A DNA stretch of 64,000 nucleotides from Gnetum montanum (taxonomy: Eukaryota > Streptophyta > Gnetopsida > Gnetales > Gnetaceae). The position numbers were made by a program, and so were the translations under genes. The notes under the pieces are model-generated. The model was not told the origin of the DNA and searched no databases. It worked only from the letters and a program-made list of their open reading frames with translations. This document shows positions 42,765 to 54,857 of this stretch, piece after piece. Location of the stretch: the NCBI GenBank assembly GCA_015680685.1, contig MNCI01002981.1:190857-254856 (forward strand), given 5' to 3'. Position 1 is the stretch's first letter, and the number at the start of each line of letters is the position of its first letter.

Positions 42765-45598
42765 TCAAATGATCCTAGGTGGTGGAGGCTCATGAGGCTC
42801 TGAAGAACCTTCTCCTACTTCAAATGCATGTGGTGGTTGAGGTGGTTATGGTTGTCCTATGGTAGCTGCAACTCCTGGCGAAAGACAAAAAGTGTCCAAC
42901 AATGCCTTCATCTTCTCCTCCTTACTCTTGGGATCATTCACAATGGGAACATCCCAAGAATAGGGTATTAATGGGAACAACTCCTTCACATTGACAAACC
43001 AGGCAGTGAAAAGTTTGCATTCAACATTAAACACCTTTACTACATTCTACAACTTCTGGTAATCATTCATTCACCTAGCCAGGTTCTCAATTATAGACCA
43101 TTGATCGATAAAGCACTACTTAAGAACATCAAGTTCTACGTTTGGTACCTCAAGCTTCTACTTGGTGTCTTTGTGATGCTTGAACTCAACTTTGTATAGT
43201 AAGTAAGAATTGGCCACTTGTTTCTCTAATTTAGAGCATGGCTATTCAACAATTAGCATTGCCAAATTTGCATAACAAAGATTGGCAAGCTCCATGTACT
43301 CCATCATCTCCTCGATCTACAGCTCCTTCATGTAGATCTCTACCTTATTGTAGTCATTAAGTCCATCAAAGATAGACTACCAAACATCACCTCCTTCCTT
43401 GAGCTATTGTAGGGCCTCATTAACTTTTTCCTTCACCAATTGAATATGTTTTTCATTAATTTCTTTTTATGAACTAACCTAATATCTGTAGTGATTTTTG
43501 ACTTTCTCAAATTTGAGAGCCTCATTTTTCTAGGCACTAACTCTATCGTAGATTTCTAGTGAAGGGCTTAGACTTCCTCCATGAAGAGATTTTTATTTTT
43601 GATTATCAATCTTCTTAGTTAAGTGTTTACTCTAGTTAGCTACTTCTGCTATTGATGGATGAAATCTTGTATTTGTTACTTTTACTTATCAACATTCTAC
43701 AAGTGGTGATTTTTTGTAGTTAGAGTGACATTCTCCTAGCGAGTCTGATCCAAGGCCTTTTGGATATTATGCATGGTGACATTGGCCAAGGACTGATCAA
43801 AGATCATCATCTCCTTTGCATCCTCAGCCTTCTTAAGGTTTTATTGAAGCTATTAAAAAGCTTCATCATGGGTCAATGCACGGTTGAGAAGTGCAGGGTC
43901 AACAAGGTGGACTCTTAATTCAACAACCTCCATAGCCAAGCGTTGGTTTTGAGCCTAGGCTATTTCAAGGTTTTCTTCCATGATAATGAATTTTCTCCTT
44001 GCTTCCAATAGGTTCAACTAGGTTGTAGTGATTGTATCTGGAAGGTAAAAGACATCTGAAATTAGTTGCCTAGTTACCACCAGTTGGTACAACAACTCCT
44101 CATGCTAGGCTGTGCTTTATTTACTATTAACTATTCTTGTAGATGTCTATACATCTTTGAGTGTAGAAACATCTGGTACAAGCATCATAGGTGCATTTAA
44201 TGCCTTGGAAATTCTATTAACAATCACCTCTACTATTGTCTCCTACCCACGGTGCTACATCATTAAGATAATTGCCTTCTTGCCCTCCTCCAGATGCACC
44301 AAGAAAGTAGCAACATTCCTAGAGATTTCTAGGAATTGTTGCTATTATGAGAGAGAGATCATTACCTCTTAGACACTAGGATTTGATCTCAAGGACAGTT
44401 ACATTCTTTGGGATAAAAAGATTAGCCCACCTCCTTCCATATGGTTGATAGTTCAAGCGACTTCATTGAGATGACTTATCGCTAGGTGATACACAGATGG
44501 ATCATCACCACTTGTTCCTACTTACTACTCCTACTCATGTAAGAGCTACTCTCAAATCTTGTGCATTCATTTAAGGGTAGCACAGAACTCTGACATGGTT
44601 TTGTGAGTGGGAAGTGGAGGTGGCAGTTGCTGCTTCTCTTCCTTGGTTGTGGCAGTGGTCTTGTCTTTCATCATTTCCTTCCAAGAGGCAAAAGGAGTAT
44701 GTCGAATTGTATCATTGGCATAATGAACTATTCTTGTCCTTTTGCATAATTTTCTAATGAGGCAAGGAAAGGACAACACCTTCCTTCCATGTTCATTTTC
44801 CTTCAATTACTTCTCTATCTCTAAATAGATTACCTGTAGAAGGTTCACAATAAATTTTCCACTTAGAGCAACACACACATGGGTGAAAAAGGTAGTCACC
44901 TTACTAGGCCTTAGCGTCAAATTTAGGTGATAGGCCACTATCTTGAAATATAAGTGCTTCGTTGGGGTAAGTACATCATATTCCTTGAGGTCCACTCCAT
45001 AACATTACTAGGTCCACTCCTTCTTTGCCTCTAGGTCTACTTGTGTAGAGATCTCTAATAAATTTGTTCCAATATCAGGCAACCCAAGGGCCTACACAAT
45101 CGCTACCACTGAGTAGGACACCTGAATGTCCTTGATCTTCACAGTGGCTCCCACCTTCCTACCATTGTAAAAGAGATATGTCTCTTCCATGTACCATTCC
45201 CCACTGGAAGTGATGATTGGCCACATGGGAGAGTTTTGTAACTATGTCTTGAATTTTGGTGGAGCATGTTCCAAGAATGGTCTAAAATTCAATTCTTGGA
45301 GAACTAAATAGTAGATTTCATAAGGCTTGATCTAATTAAGGTAGGCTTAAGTCAATGTGACCTCTAGTCTTTCAATTGGTCCTTGTACCTCTTCTTGATG
45401 GGATTGTTTAGTTACAGCCACTTCATTGGAAATCTATCAAATAGATTCCACTTCACGTTCTTCCTGAAGAGGTCCCATCATATGAGTTTTTGTTGCCTAC
45501 TCTTGGGCTTATTGTTGCCACTTCCTTCCAACTCTAGGTCATTTTTCCCTTGGTTGAGATGGTCCTCCTTCCTACAAGCATTTTTGTCTAGGTGCCAT
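42765..45598 (-). pseudogene. ORF-X of element B (extra 3' ORF, function unknown)
   Basis: ATG at 45596-45598, directly preceded by GTGATTACAG. The start MAPRQK...EGGPSQ parallels element A. Domain motifs: SGEWYMEETYLFYNGRKVGA, DLKEYDVLTPTKHLYFKIVA, YHLNLTLRPSKVTTFFTH, GKFIVNLLQVIYLEIEK and KVLSFPCLIRKLCKR. Then a Pro-rich linker (KQQLPPPLPTHKTM), VNRISKALNAPMMLVPDVST, and a long heptad-like region rich in Leu, Glu and Lys. It ends PHEPPPPRII then stop. About 944 codon positions with many stops. It is the most diverged of the three copies, yet all motifs stay in the same order. No enzyme motif or clear membrane span seen. Confidence 0.7.
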
Positions 45599-47813
45599 CT
45601 GTAATCACAACATGACCAAGGATTAGCACCTAATGTGTAACTTTGAAACATTTGAAATACCTTATCCATTGGGATGGTTACACTTGACTAAGTTGTAATC
45701 ATGGTTGGGTTGATTATTTTAATATTATTTTATTATTATCTAATTAAATAGGTTATTAGAGTGTGTTGGAAGGGTTTAACTCTCATAGATTGATCATTTA
45801 ATATTATTTTATTCATTAAACCCATGGAGGAGTTAGAAAAATTCTAAAAAAATTTCTATTAAAAACCTAAGGTTTGTAGCTTCCATGATGTAAAGCATAC
45901 CTTCGGAAGCTGTAAGGCTAAAGAACAAAGTAAATCAAACAAATGGTTTGAAGATTACAGGTCTGGAAGGTTTTAAGCTCTAAAAAATTGCAAAAACTCC
46001 CCTTGCATTTGAATCAAATGACAAAAAATTCCCAAGTGGTGGATGCTATATATAGAATTTTTCCCATGCATCGACTGGGCCTCATCAATGAGGCCTACTT
46101 GACGTGGCTATTGACCATCATTGACCAAGTTAAAATTTGAAAAATACAATGAGATTTTGAATAACATTAAAGTCAAATGGAAGCCAAAAACACAATGAGA
46201 TACATGAAGAGGGCTTGAGATTTCACAAAAGATGGAGAATAAGTGGAGATATGCCTTAAGGAGCAAAGAGTTAGATGCAATCAAATGGGAAATGCAAAAG
46301 ATTTGATTGCAAAAATGTCTAAGGATAAGGAACATAACTAGTCCAACCAAGAGACATACAAGTGGGTCCTCCCCATAGCAGGCTTATGCCCTTTTTCGCC
46401 CTTGCATAACCTCAACTAAGGAGTCCATGGGTGCCATAGTTGATTAATAGTTGTGAAAAGTTCAGGACTGAATCCCAAAGAATCTACCTAAGAATTTCAA
46501 CATGTCAAACTAAGCCTTTAAACAAAAACATGAAAACCTACAATGAGGTGAGTTATGGAAAGCATTGAAGGATGGGATAGAGAGTGGAATGGGTTTCCCA
46601 ATCATGGTCAAATGAAGTCCCTTATGCAATTATGATTAAATGACCTAATAAAAGTCCAACTTAGTCCAGATCAAAACCAACCAATTTTAGTGACTTCACA
46701 CCACCACTCTACAATTGGTTCATCCCCTTGAGACACAAGAATTCTCCCACAAACAACCATCATTTCTTATTTAAGAAGAAAAGAGAAGCATGAAGTGAGA
46801 AAGGACCTTAGTTAGAGGGGACCTTCAAGCATGGATAACATGTCTTTCTAGTCCCATAACCAATGCTTGAAGCCCATTTATTTTTTCTAAGGGATATGCT
46901 TTGAATTTCCATTATGTTTTTTTTATGAAGTTTTGGATGGAAACCACACCATGAAAAAACTTATTCAACTTCTTGTTATTGGTCAACACAGAATGGTAAG
47001 AAATCCATGAAAGCACACATGCACTCAAGCAAGTAGAGAGGCACAAAGAGTATTGAATCCCCTTGAAGTCACACCCTTTTCAATCCTTTGAATCTTTCCC
47101 AAGTTTGAAAACTACCAAGGTCACAAGTTTGTTCAAGTTTTATTAATAAAAAAGGAACCTTGTACTTCCAAAACAAGGAAAACCATAAAGTTGGTGGATG
47201 GGTAGATGATGTGGACTCACTGCCTATTCCATGAAAAAAAATATTTCTTAATCATCGATCATCAAAATTCAAAAATCAAAACAAAACATTAGTAATCAAA
47301 AGCATTAGGTACAAACCACCATTAGTAAATAGCTACAACATCACTAAGTCTTATTGGCAGTAAAGCATTTTTATTAGAAGACAAGAAAAATTCACACCAA
47401 AATAAGGGAAAATATAAACGAAATTGTAAAATATTTAAGAAAAGTAAAACATATGAATGATGTTGTAAAACAAAAATTTTAAAATATACAGAGTGTAAAA
47501 CAAAAATGATATAAAAATAAAGAAGGTGTGAAACAAAAAGATGTAAAAATAAAAAAGAACAAAAACCGAGGAGCCACTTATCTAGCTAGCATGGATGGTC
47601 ATCTCCCCAATGACTAAGTTGAAAGGAGGAGATTCAAAAGATTGAGTGAGTTTGTCTATCTGATGAGGTGTCACTTGCACTGGCTTGCATGGGCTCATGG
47701 AAAGGTTTGATTTGTTGTGTGTTGACTAGCTACTTTTTGTTTTAGGCTCTCAAGTTTGTAAATCAACATGGCCCTAGAAGAAAAGGTTTCATAAATGATA
47801 TAAGACCCTTCCA
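45599..47813 (-). other. Element B spacer between integrase and ORF-X; no gene
   Basis: AT-rich, no protein similarity. It shares blocks with the spacers of A and C. It would contain the intron 3' end if ORF-X is expressed from a spliced RNA. Confidence 0.5.
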
Positions 47814-48890
47814 TCAATGTCTAAAACTTAGATTGTTGAATACGTGTGTGGGGTTCCAATAGAGAACGTGTGTGGGGTTCCAATACAGAACCTTGTCTCC
47901 ATGTTGGAATTTTACTTTCCTTATCTTAAGGTCATGACATTGTTTACTGAATGCTCTATGCACCTCATTCAAGAACAAGGCCACCAATCGATTCTCATCT
48001 AGCATGTTAAGGTTGATCAATCTCTCTTTTTGTGCTAGGCTCAAGTCAAGTTTAAGGTCATAAGCTATTAAAAGTGTATGGAGCTGTGATTGAACTAGAA
48101 GAGTTGGTAATTTTTTGTACACCATCTCATAGGGAGAGTAGCCTATATGGAGTTTCCATGTTGAGCAATATGCCAAAAGGGCATCATTAAATTTGGTGTT
48201 CCAATCTCTCCTATATTTGCTAATTGTTCTTGTTAAAATCTTATTGATCTCCCTATTGGTAACCTTTCCTTGACTATTAGCTTGGGGATGGTAGGGTGTT
48301 GTTAATTTATGTTCAACCCCTAAGCGTTGCATGAACTTTCAAAAGGTAGCACCTATAAGATGAGTATTATTGTTAGAAATCAGTGCATGTGGGACTCTAA
48401 ATCTATTTACAACATTTTGTTTTACAAACCATGTGGCAGTGGAAGATGTACAGTCAATGATAGCTATTGCTTCTACCTATTTCATACAATAGTCAACAAT
48501 GTCTATCATGTATACCTTTTCATTTGACATGGGTATGATGGGACCCATGAAGTCTATGCCCAAAGTGTCGAAGGATTCCAATGGTTGGATCCACTATTGG
48601 GGCTCCTCCATTCAAGTAGTCATCCCACCTCTTGTTAATAACATTCACAAGAGTAGATGAATTGATGGGCATGCTTGAAGTTTATTAGCCAATAGTACCC
48701 TACCATTAGGATTTTAATGGCCATGCATCTCCATGCATAGTGGCCCCCACAAGGTCCCTCGTGAGCATCTTGGAGAATGCACAGTTGGGCAGCATCATGA
48801 ACACACCAACGAATTAGGCCATCGGTCCACACCTTGTAAAGGTGTCCATTAATCTCTATGAAGCATTTGGCCTGATGAAGAAACTATTGT
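47814..48890 (-). pseudogene. Element B integrase
   Basis: The zinc-binding region is at about 48880-48640 (VHDAAQLCILQDAHEGPCGG, HYAWRCMAIKILMVGYYW, FIYSCECY). The catalytic core is broken by stops. Its last part is open at 48332-47814: KLTTPYHPQANSQGKVTNRE, WNTKFNDALLAYCSTWKLHI and GYSPYEMVYKK. The position of the catalytic Glu (Q-x-E-V-x-N-R) holds Lys (codon at 48264-48266), a single G-to-A change. Near the end an 8-residue segment (VLYWNPTH) is duplicated in frame by a 24-bp repeat (47844 and 47868). Confidence 0.85.
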
Positions 48891-49009
48891 TTCTTTTGGT
48901 GGTCTAACTCTTGTGGCATCTCTTGAGTGAGAAGATAAGTAAGGATGCCATCATACCATTTTGGTTCAATGAGCACTTATTCATTTATTGCACTGGCAAA
49001 GAAGAGTTC

Positions 49010-49420
49010 ATTAGGAAATTGATTAGAGAGTAAGCTATTATCCTTTTTGTTGTCCTGCTGTAATCAATATAGGTGGTCAATGACCACATTCTTAGTCCCC
49101 TTTCAATTTACCATTGTAAGATCGAACTCCTACAAGATCACCAACCATCGTATGACATGGGGGCTCACCATTGGTTTATTCATTAGAAAGTGAATGGAAC
49201 TATAGTGAATGTGCATAGATACCTTATATCCAAGCACATAGTGCCTAAACTTCTCCAAAGCATACACCTAGGCCATCAGCTTTTTCTCCATTGTGGTGTA
49301 ATTTAGCTATGCATCCATAATGCTTCAGCTTGTGTAATGGATGTAATATGGACATTTTTTATCGTCCAACTATGTAAGCATAGCTCCTAAGGCATAGTTT
49401 AATGCATCTATCATGATGTG
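49010..49420 (-). pseudogene. Element B RNase H
   Basis: The frame reads LNYTTMEKKLMA-VYALEKF, RHYVLGYKVSMHIHYSSIHF, MNKPMVSPHVIRWLVIL and KGTKNVVIDHL, with stops at former Gln/Trp codons. The IHYSS segment holds His where D-H is usual. Here the domain runs into the normal C-terminal linker and integrase, unlike element A. Confidence 0.75.
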
Positions 49421-50610
49421 AAATGGATTGAACCAATCAAGTGCTCGTAGAATTGGAGTCTCTACAAGCTTTTCCTTAAGCTACTAGAATGCCTTTTTAC
49501 ATTCCTTGGTTCATATGAATGGAGCATCTTTCTTTATGAGCTTGACCAATAGTTTTGCAATCTTAGTGAAATTTTATATGAATCACCAGTAGTAGCCAAT
49601 GTGTCCAATGAATGACCAAACATCTTTAACAAACTATAGTTTGTAGGTCATTCCATGGATGATCCAAATCTTTTTAGGGTCCACCTCAATTCCTACTTAA
49701 GAAATTCTATGTCCCAAAACAATGCCCTCTTGGATCATGAGATGACACTTTTGTCAATTGAGCCAAAGATTAGTCTCCATCCATCTTTTAATCATTTGCT
49801 TAAGGTAGTCTAAGGCTTGCTCAAATATAGCACCATAGGTGAAGAAGTCATCCATGAAGACTTTCACTCCGCTACCAATTTGCTACTGAAAAATACTGAA
49901 GACAAGGCATTGGAAAGTTGTAGGGTTATTATCCAAACCAAAGAGCATCTTACAATATGCAAAAGTCCCCAAGGGACTTGTGAGTGTTTTTTTTGGCCTA
50001 ACCCTTGAGTGTAATCTTAATTTTGTTATAGCCACTATAACCATCCAAAAAGCTATTATAGCAATCCCCATAAATAGTTTTCAACAGTAAGTCCACAAAT
50101 GGTAATTGAAAATGATTTTTGAACATTGCCATATTCAACAGCCTAAAATAAATACAAACCAACCACTTGCCACCTTTATTTGGCACAATTATAAGTGGGC
50201 TAACCCACTCGCTATCTGCAATTAGATAGATGAACCCTACCTTGAGGACTTATTCAATTTCCTCTTTGACAATTTGTTTTAATTTGAGATTCAACCACCA
50301 CTATGGCTACTTCTTTGGCTTCATGGCCAAATCAGTATAGATGCAATGCTGGCATATCATAGGATCAATCCCTATGAGTTCAAAATATGACCCTGTAAAG
50401 GCTATTTGCCATTTGTTAACCACCTTCAACAACATCCTTTTCTGCTTAGGAGCACAGTTGATATGGATTATCACTAGCTTTCCATTTTTTAGAAATACAT
50501 ATTCTATGCAAGTAGCTAGAGTTTTCAACTCTAAGGGCTCTTATTTAAAACTATCATGGATTTCTAACTCTCCTCGATTGGTATCATCAGGTTCATCATC
50601 AAAGATGTGA
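49421..50610 (-). pseudogene. Element B reverse transcriptase with pre-RT linker
   Basis: The linker is at about 50528-50307 (FLKNGKLVIIHINCAPKQKR, AFTGSYFELIGIDPMICQHC). RT continues with FLDGYSGYNKIKI, LTSPLGTFAYCKMLFGLDNN and the catalytic VFMDDFFTYG near 49845-49870. The catalytic Asp residues look intact, but stops and frameshifts break the frame. Confidence 0.82.
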
Positions 50611-50889
50611 TGATGAACTTGCTCCAACTCATCCATGGCTTCAACATAGGCACAAGTTAGGGTCTCAATAGGTTCCATGCAAAGTGTGCTACTCTCAAAA
50701 TCAATTGTTAGCCACTGGGTGCCCTCCTATTTTGCAGCTACTGCATACAGGCACTTTTGAATTTCAAATTCATCTGCACACTATCTACATGCTTTAATTA
50801 TCATACTTTTAATAAACTACAGTTTCTGCACACAATTACACCATGTATCATTGTATGCAATGCATGGAACTTACTTCTTCTGAATCTTT

Positions 50890-51230
50890 TTGAATGCATT
50901 TTCCTTGAAAATATCTAGGGAAAGATATCTAATGTCCATTCACACATCAATAGTGCTCAACCAAGCCCTTCCCATAATAATTAGGAAGTCCCCCTTACAA
51001 TTGTCAACTTTGATTACCAAGAAATTGGCAAGATACAACCACCCACTAATAGTGGTCACAATGTTTTCCATTAATCCCAAGGAAACAATGAAGGACTAAT
51101 CTACCAATTCTAAATAGATATTGCTCTTCTTGAGATGAGGCAGATTCTAGGCATTGTATCTTTTATGAGAAATCAAATTAACATCAAAACTTGAATCAAG
51201 AAGAGCTTTTCATGGCTCATTTCCTACAAT
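50890..51230 (-). pseudogene. Element B aspartic protease
   Basis: It reads KALLDSSFDVNLISHKRY with the triad Gly changed to Ser, then MENIVTTISGWLYLANFLVI and FLIIMGRAWLSTIDVW. It lies between gag and RT and is homologous to the protease segments of element A. Confidence 0.72.
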
Positions 51231-51299
51231 CTACAAGTAGATGAGAGAACTTTCAAGACTAGCTCTTTTCCTTGGAAGGTTGCCAACTTTGATCCTATT

Positions 51300-53729
51300 A
51301 GATACCTTGTGGATTAACATGATACTGTGAATCTTGGAAGGCATTTGGTTTGAAGGGCTCTCGAAAGGAATAGATATAGAGGATGAAGGAGATACAAGAT
51401 GACCAACCACATAAGTAGGTGAGGGCTTAGTAGGGCTGTTGGTTTGAAATAATGGTCTTTTATAGGATCGAGGTTCTAAACCATTGGGCTGACAAGGTGG
51501 CTATAAGTTAATAGCCCTGGTAGCATTATGTAGCTACAAAGGTGCAAGAATTTCTCCCTACATGGATGGAGTAGGCAATAATTAGGTTGAGGATGGAGGA
51601 ACATGGGCTAAAAGATGAGAAGGATGATGAGGATATGGGGATTCTCCTCTAGGAGATGGAGAATGAGTTTGGTAATACTGTGGAGGGTAGTAGTGATGCT
51701 GAAAAGAAGCATGACATGAAGAGTCACACATAGACATGGATTGCTGAACATAGTACCCATAAGGATCTTACTACCTATAAGGATACTACTACCTTGGTGG
51801 TGGCATCCACCATGACTATGCGTGCTACCACTAACAGTACTACTCATATGATTGCACTGGAGCTCCACTTAAATAATAAGCTTGTTGCTAGTGGAACTGC
51901 CTTGGGTTTCCTTGAGGATAAGGAAACCTTCTAGGTGCTTGCCTTTATTCTATTTTAGGATTTAGAGCATACATCCTAGATTCTTGGAAGTGTGATACAA
52001 CAAGGCAACATCCCTTGGGATGTTCATATTGGTAGATGTTACATCCACCATCATCATCTTATTCTGACTCTGCAACCTCTTCTACTATCGTAGCTTTGCC
52101 CTTACACCTTTGATAGGCATGTTCAGCTTCTTTTCTTCTCCTACAGTCATGATCACTACCTTATTCTTTGGATTCTTCTATAATTTTCAGAGTAGTTTGA
52201 AATTGTTCATCCAAAGATTTCCACATTTTGTCAACATTGGCCAAAATTTCATACATAGATTTTTAAATTGGTAAGGGCTGCATCACTTCATCAAGTGATC
52301 CCTCCCTGTCACTATCACAGAATCGAACCTCCATTTTTTCTAATGAAAGGATCCCAATTATACTCCTCAGCACTTTCCTATTTTCTTAACTCACCTTTTT
52401 TTAGCAACTTGCTCAATTAGCCTTTGAAGTTGATGGGCTCTTAGTTTTGATAGTCTCCCTTGGAAATATATCCCAAGAGTTTTCCTTATTTTAGATTAGA
52501 GTCCATCTATGATGTGGTGAAGCTACTCCCTTTGAGAATAACCTGTCCATGGTTGCATCCAAGGGTTCATGTGTTCCTTTTCACTAGCCTTGGATTTTCT
52601 TTCTCAAATTCGACACTCTAGAGTATGTTTGATATTTATCATTGAATAGCTTAAGCATCATACTCCATCTTGGAATTGATTTTGGCTCCAAGAAGCTGTA
52701 CGAACTTTCTGCATCTTTTATAAGTGTCCTGGGAAATAGCTTAAGTTTTTGCCAATTATTTTCTATGTTCTGTAAGGCACAAGCATCGTGAAAGGCTTAA
52801 AGATGGATCTGTGGGTCTAAGTTATATCCCCCTCAAATCTAGGGATGTTGTTCATATCCAACCTCTTGATTCTGCTATCTTTCACATGCCTGGTTGGAAT
52901 TTTGACTACCTCTACAATGTTTAGCATGCTTCAAGTTACCAAAAAAGGTTCATCATCGTCATGATTTCAATCATGCTTATGATGTCCCTTGCTACCCCTT
53001 CGTTCATGGCAAGGCCCACAATCATTGTCCCACCATTCACCTCCATTGCAGTTTTTTCCTATGTGATTTTGATCAAATTCAAAAGAGTAGGAAGAAGATG
53101 CAAATGAAGAGGACGAAGAGGAAGGAGGACTACCACCATCACGATGTCTACCACCTCCTCTCCACCTATCATAGTTACAATCATTAGGTTTTCTATCATC
53201 ATGATGCTTACTCGATCCCTTGCCTTAACTCCCACTTTTGCTTAAACCCATATTGTTGATAGTGAACTGTAGATTCAAGCTCAAGCCCCCTTCATCAAAG
53301 TTAAGAGGTGGAGAATCTTCATGTTGATAACCCCCAGAGGGAGGATCCTCATTATCATTTTGATTTAGTGGAAACAAGGGCTTAGTAAACCATTTCCCCT
53401 TCATAGCTTCATGGCACTTCTCTTGGTGTTGATATCGTTTGTGTTGTGTATTTGTGGGATGGTCATCCCAATAGTCATGGTCCTGCATAACATGTTCATC
53501 ATGAAGATCCTAAATGCCCAACCTCTTAAGAGTTTGGAGCAGCATCACAAGAACAAATCGATCGAGAGCCAACACAACGTTGCCCTCCATATCTCTCCAT
53601 CACAACTACTCATCCTAATGTAAGATGAAGGTGAAAATTAGATACAAATTCATCTGGATGAGTGTACATCACTTTGAATTCTTAGGACATTGGCAGTTTT
53701 GATTCATCATGCCTATGAGGAGAAGACAT
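51300..53729 (-). pseudogene. Element B gag
   Basis: Starts MSSPHRHDESKLPMS at 53729, then FKVMYTHPDEFVSNF, matching the VTYTHPDEYVPDF of element E. A partial open stretch at 53488-53225 is acidic. The gag domain is in broken frames near 52.7 kb. The knuckle at 52005-52046 reads GCNIYQYEHPKGCC, with Tyr replacing the second Cys. The tail is Tyr/Gln/Pro-rich. Confidence 0.75.
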
Positions 53730-53760
53730 TTTGGATTAGAGAAAAAATTCAGTGTGCTAA

Positions 53761-53781
53761 AATTATTATTATTATTATTAT
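53761..53781 (+). repeat. (ATT)n microsatellite
   Basis: About seven ATT triplets just upstream of the element B gag start. Confidence 0.9.
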
Positions 53782-53867
53782 TTGAATGATTATGACCTTA
53801 GGGTTTGTTCCAATGATCTTAAATAATATTCACTAAGTCCTAGATAGCACACATATCATACTACAAG

Positions 53868-53885
53868 TCCTTGGCAATGGTAGCA
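53868..53885 (-). promoter_or_regulatory. Element B primer-binding site (tRNA-Asp type)
   Basis: The minus strand reads TGCTACCATTGCCAAGGA one base from the LTR. It is a decayed version of the tRNA-Asp complement. Confidence 0.75.
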
Positions 53886-53886
53886 A

Positions 53887-54857
53887 TGATGAGTGGCAAG
53901 TAGACCCTACGCCCAACCATACGAATCACTAAGCATTCACACATGATCTAGTCAAATTTAGTGGACCTATAGCCTCCTAAGTACATTGGTCTCTAGGAAG
54001 TAAAACTAACCACTGCAATTGTTGTCTTCCCAATTATACTTATGAAATGCAAAGGTATGGTTAAGTGCAACTAAGGCATATCATTTTTATCATTTTTTAT
54101 ATTTTATGTTTTAAGTCACCTAAGGATAAAGAATAATGAGTAAAATAAAATAATTAAATTGTTAATTTAATTTAACTAGCAACACCTAACTAATCCTAAC
54201 ATAAGCATCCATTCCCACTTTCCATACACATCCTGAACACATTTAACACTACTAGGTTACCAAATTTTCAGTGTTACTAGGATTACCAAGTGTCAAGCGT
54301 ATGCTCAAAGTGGTCGTACTTATGTGCTTAATTAATCACTATTTAATCTAGCTTAATTTAACTTAATTTAGCTTAATTAATTATTTAATTACATAAATCA
54401 TTAAAGGAAATTGCATAAACCATTAAATACATAAATAAACAATTAATTTATTTTAAAGTGCTACAAGGTTTATCAGAAAGCTTGTCTTTATTACCAATAG
54501 TGCTCAGGTACAATAGTGCTCAAATAAAGATCCGTACACTCTTTAACTCCTACTATAGGCATTTAGAAAAATATACTAACTTCCAAGAAAGAAAACTACA
54601 AGAGCTTTGCTACAGCTATGAAAAAAGATGTCATAAACATGGCGAATGAGCATGCATTTATAGGGAAAAACAAACACTACATTGACAAGGCCATGTCAAC
54701 ACATCAAATCCCACATTAACGCAACTATGTCGACAGGGTCACATCGATAGGGCCATGTCGATGAGGCCTTGTCAATGAAACTATGTTGATGGCGTCACGT
54801 TGACAAGGCCATGTTGATGAGGCCTCATCGATGTAACCTAGAAAATGCAACTCATCA
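53887..54857 (-). repeat. Element B 5' LTR with expanded U3
   Basis: 971 bp, about 85 bp longer than its partner. The extra length lies at 54721-54836, where a motif like GGCCATGTCGATGAGGCC is repeated several times on the U3 side of the TATA box. Confidence 0.88.

Larger units (their letters stand above)
41629..54857 (-). mobile_element. Element B: full-structure Athila-like LTR retrotransposon with ORF-X, nested in the LTR of A
   Basis: LTRs 41629-42513 and 53887-54857. In element order it has PBS, gag, protease, RT, RNase H, integrase, spacer, ORF-X and polypurine tract, the most complete architecture here. It splits the 5' LTR of element A. The flanking pentamers, ATAGT and GCAAT, differ by three transitions and are aligned by the uninterrupted LTR-A sequence on either side. 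The LTRs differ by very roughly a tenth of positions by eye, so this is an old insertion. All frames carry stops. Confidence 0.88.

Noticed and set aside
45383-45604. 73-codon plus-strand frame at the start of ORF-X in element B
   Set aside because: Antisense shadow of the ORF-X N-terminus.
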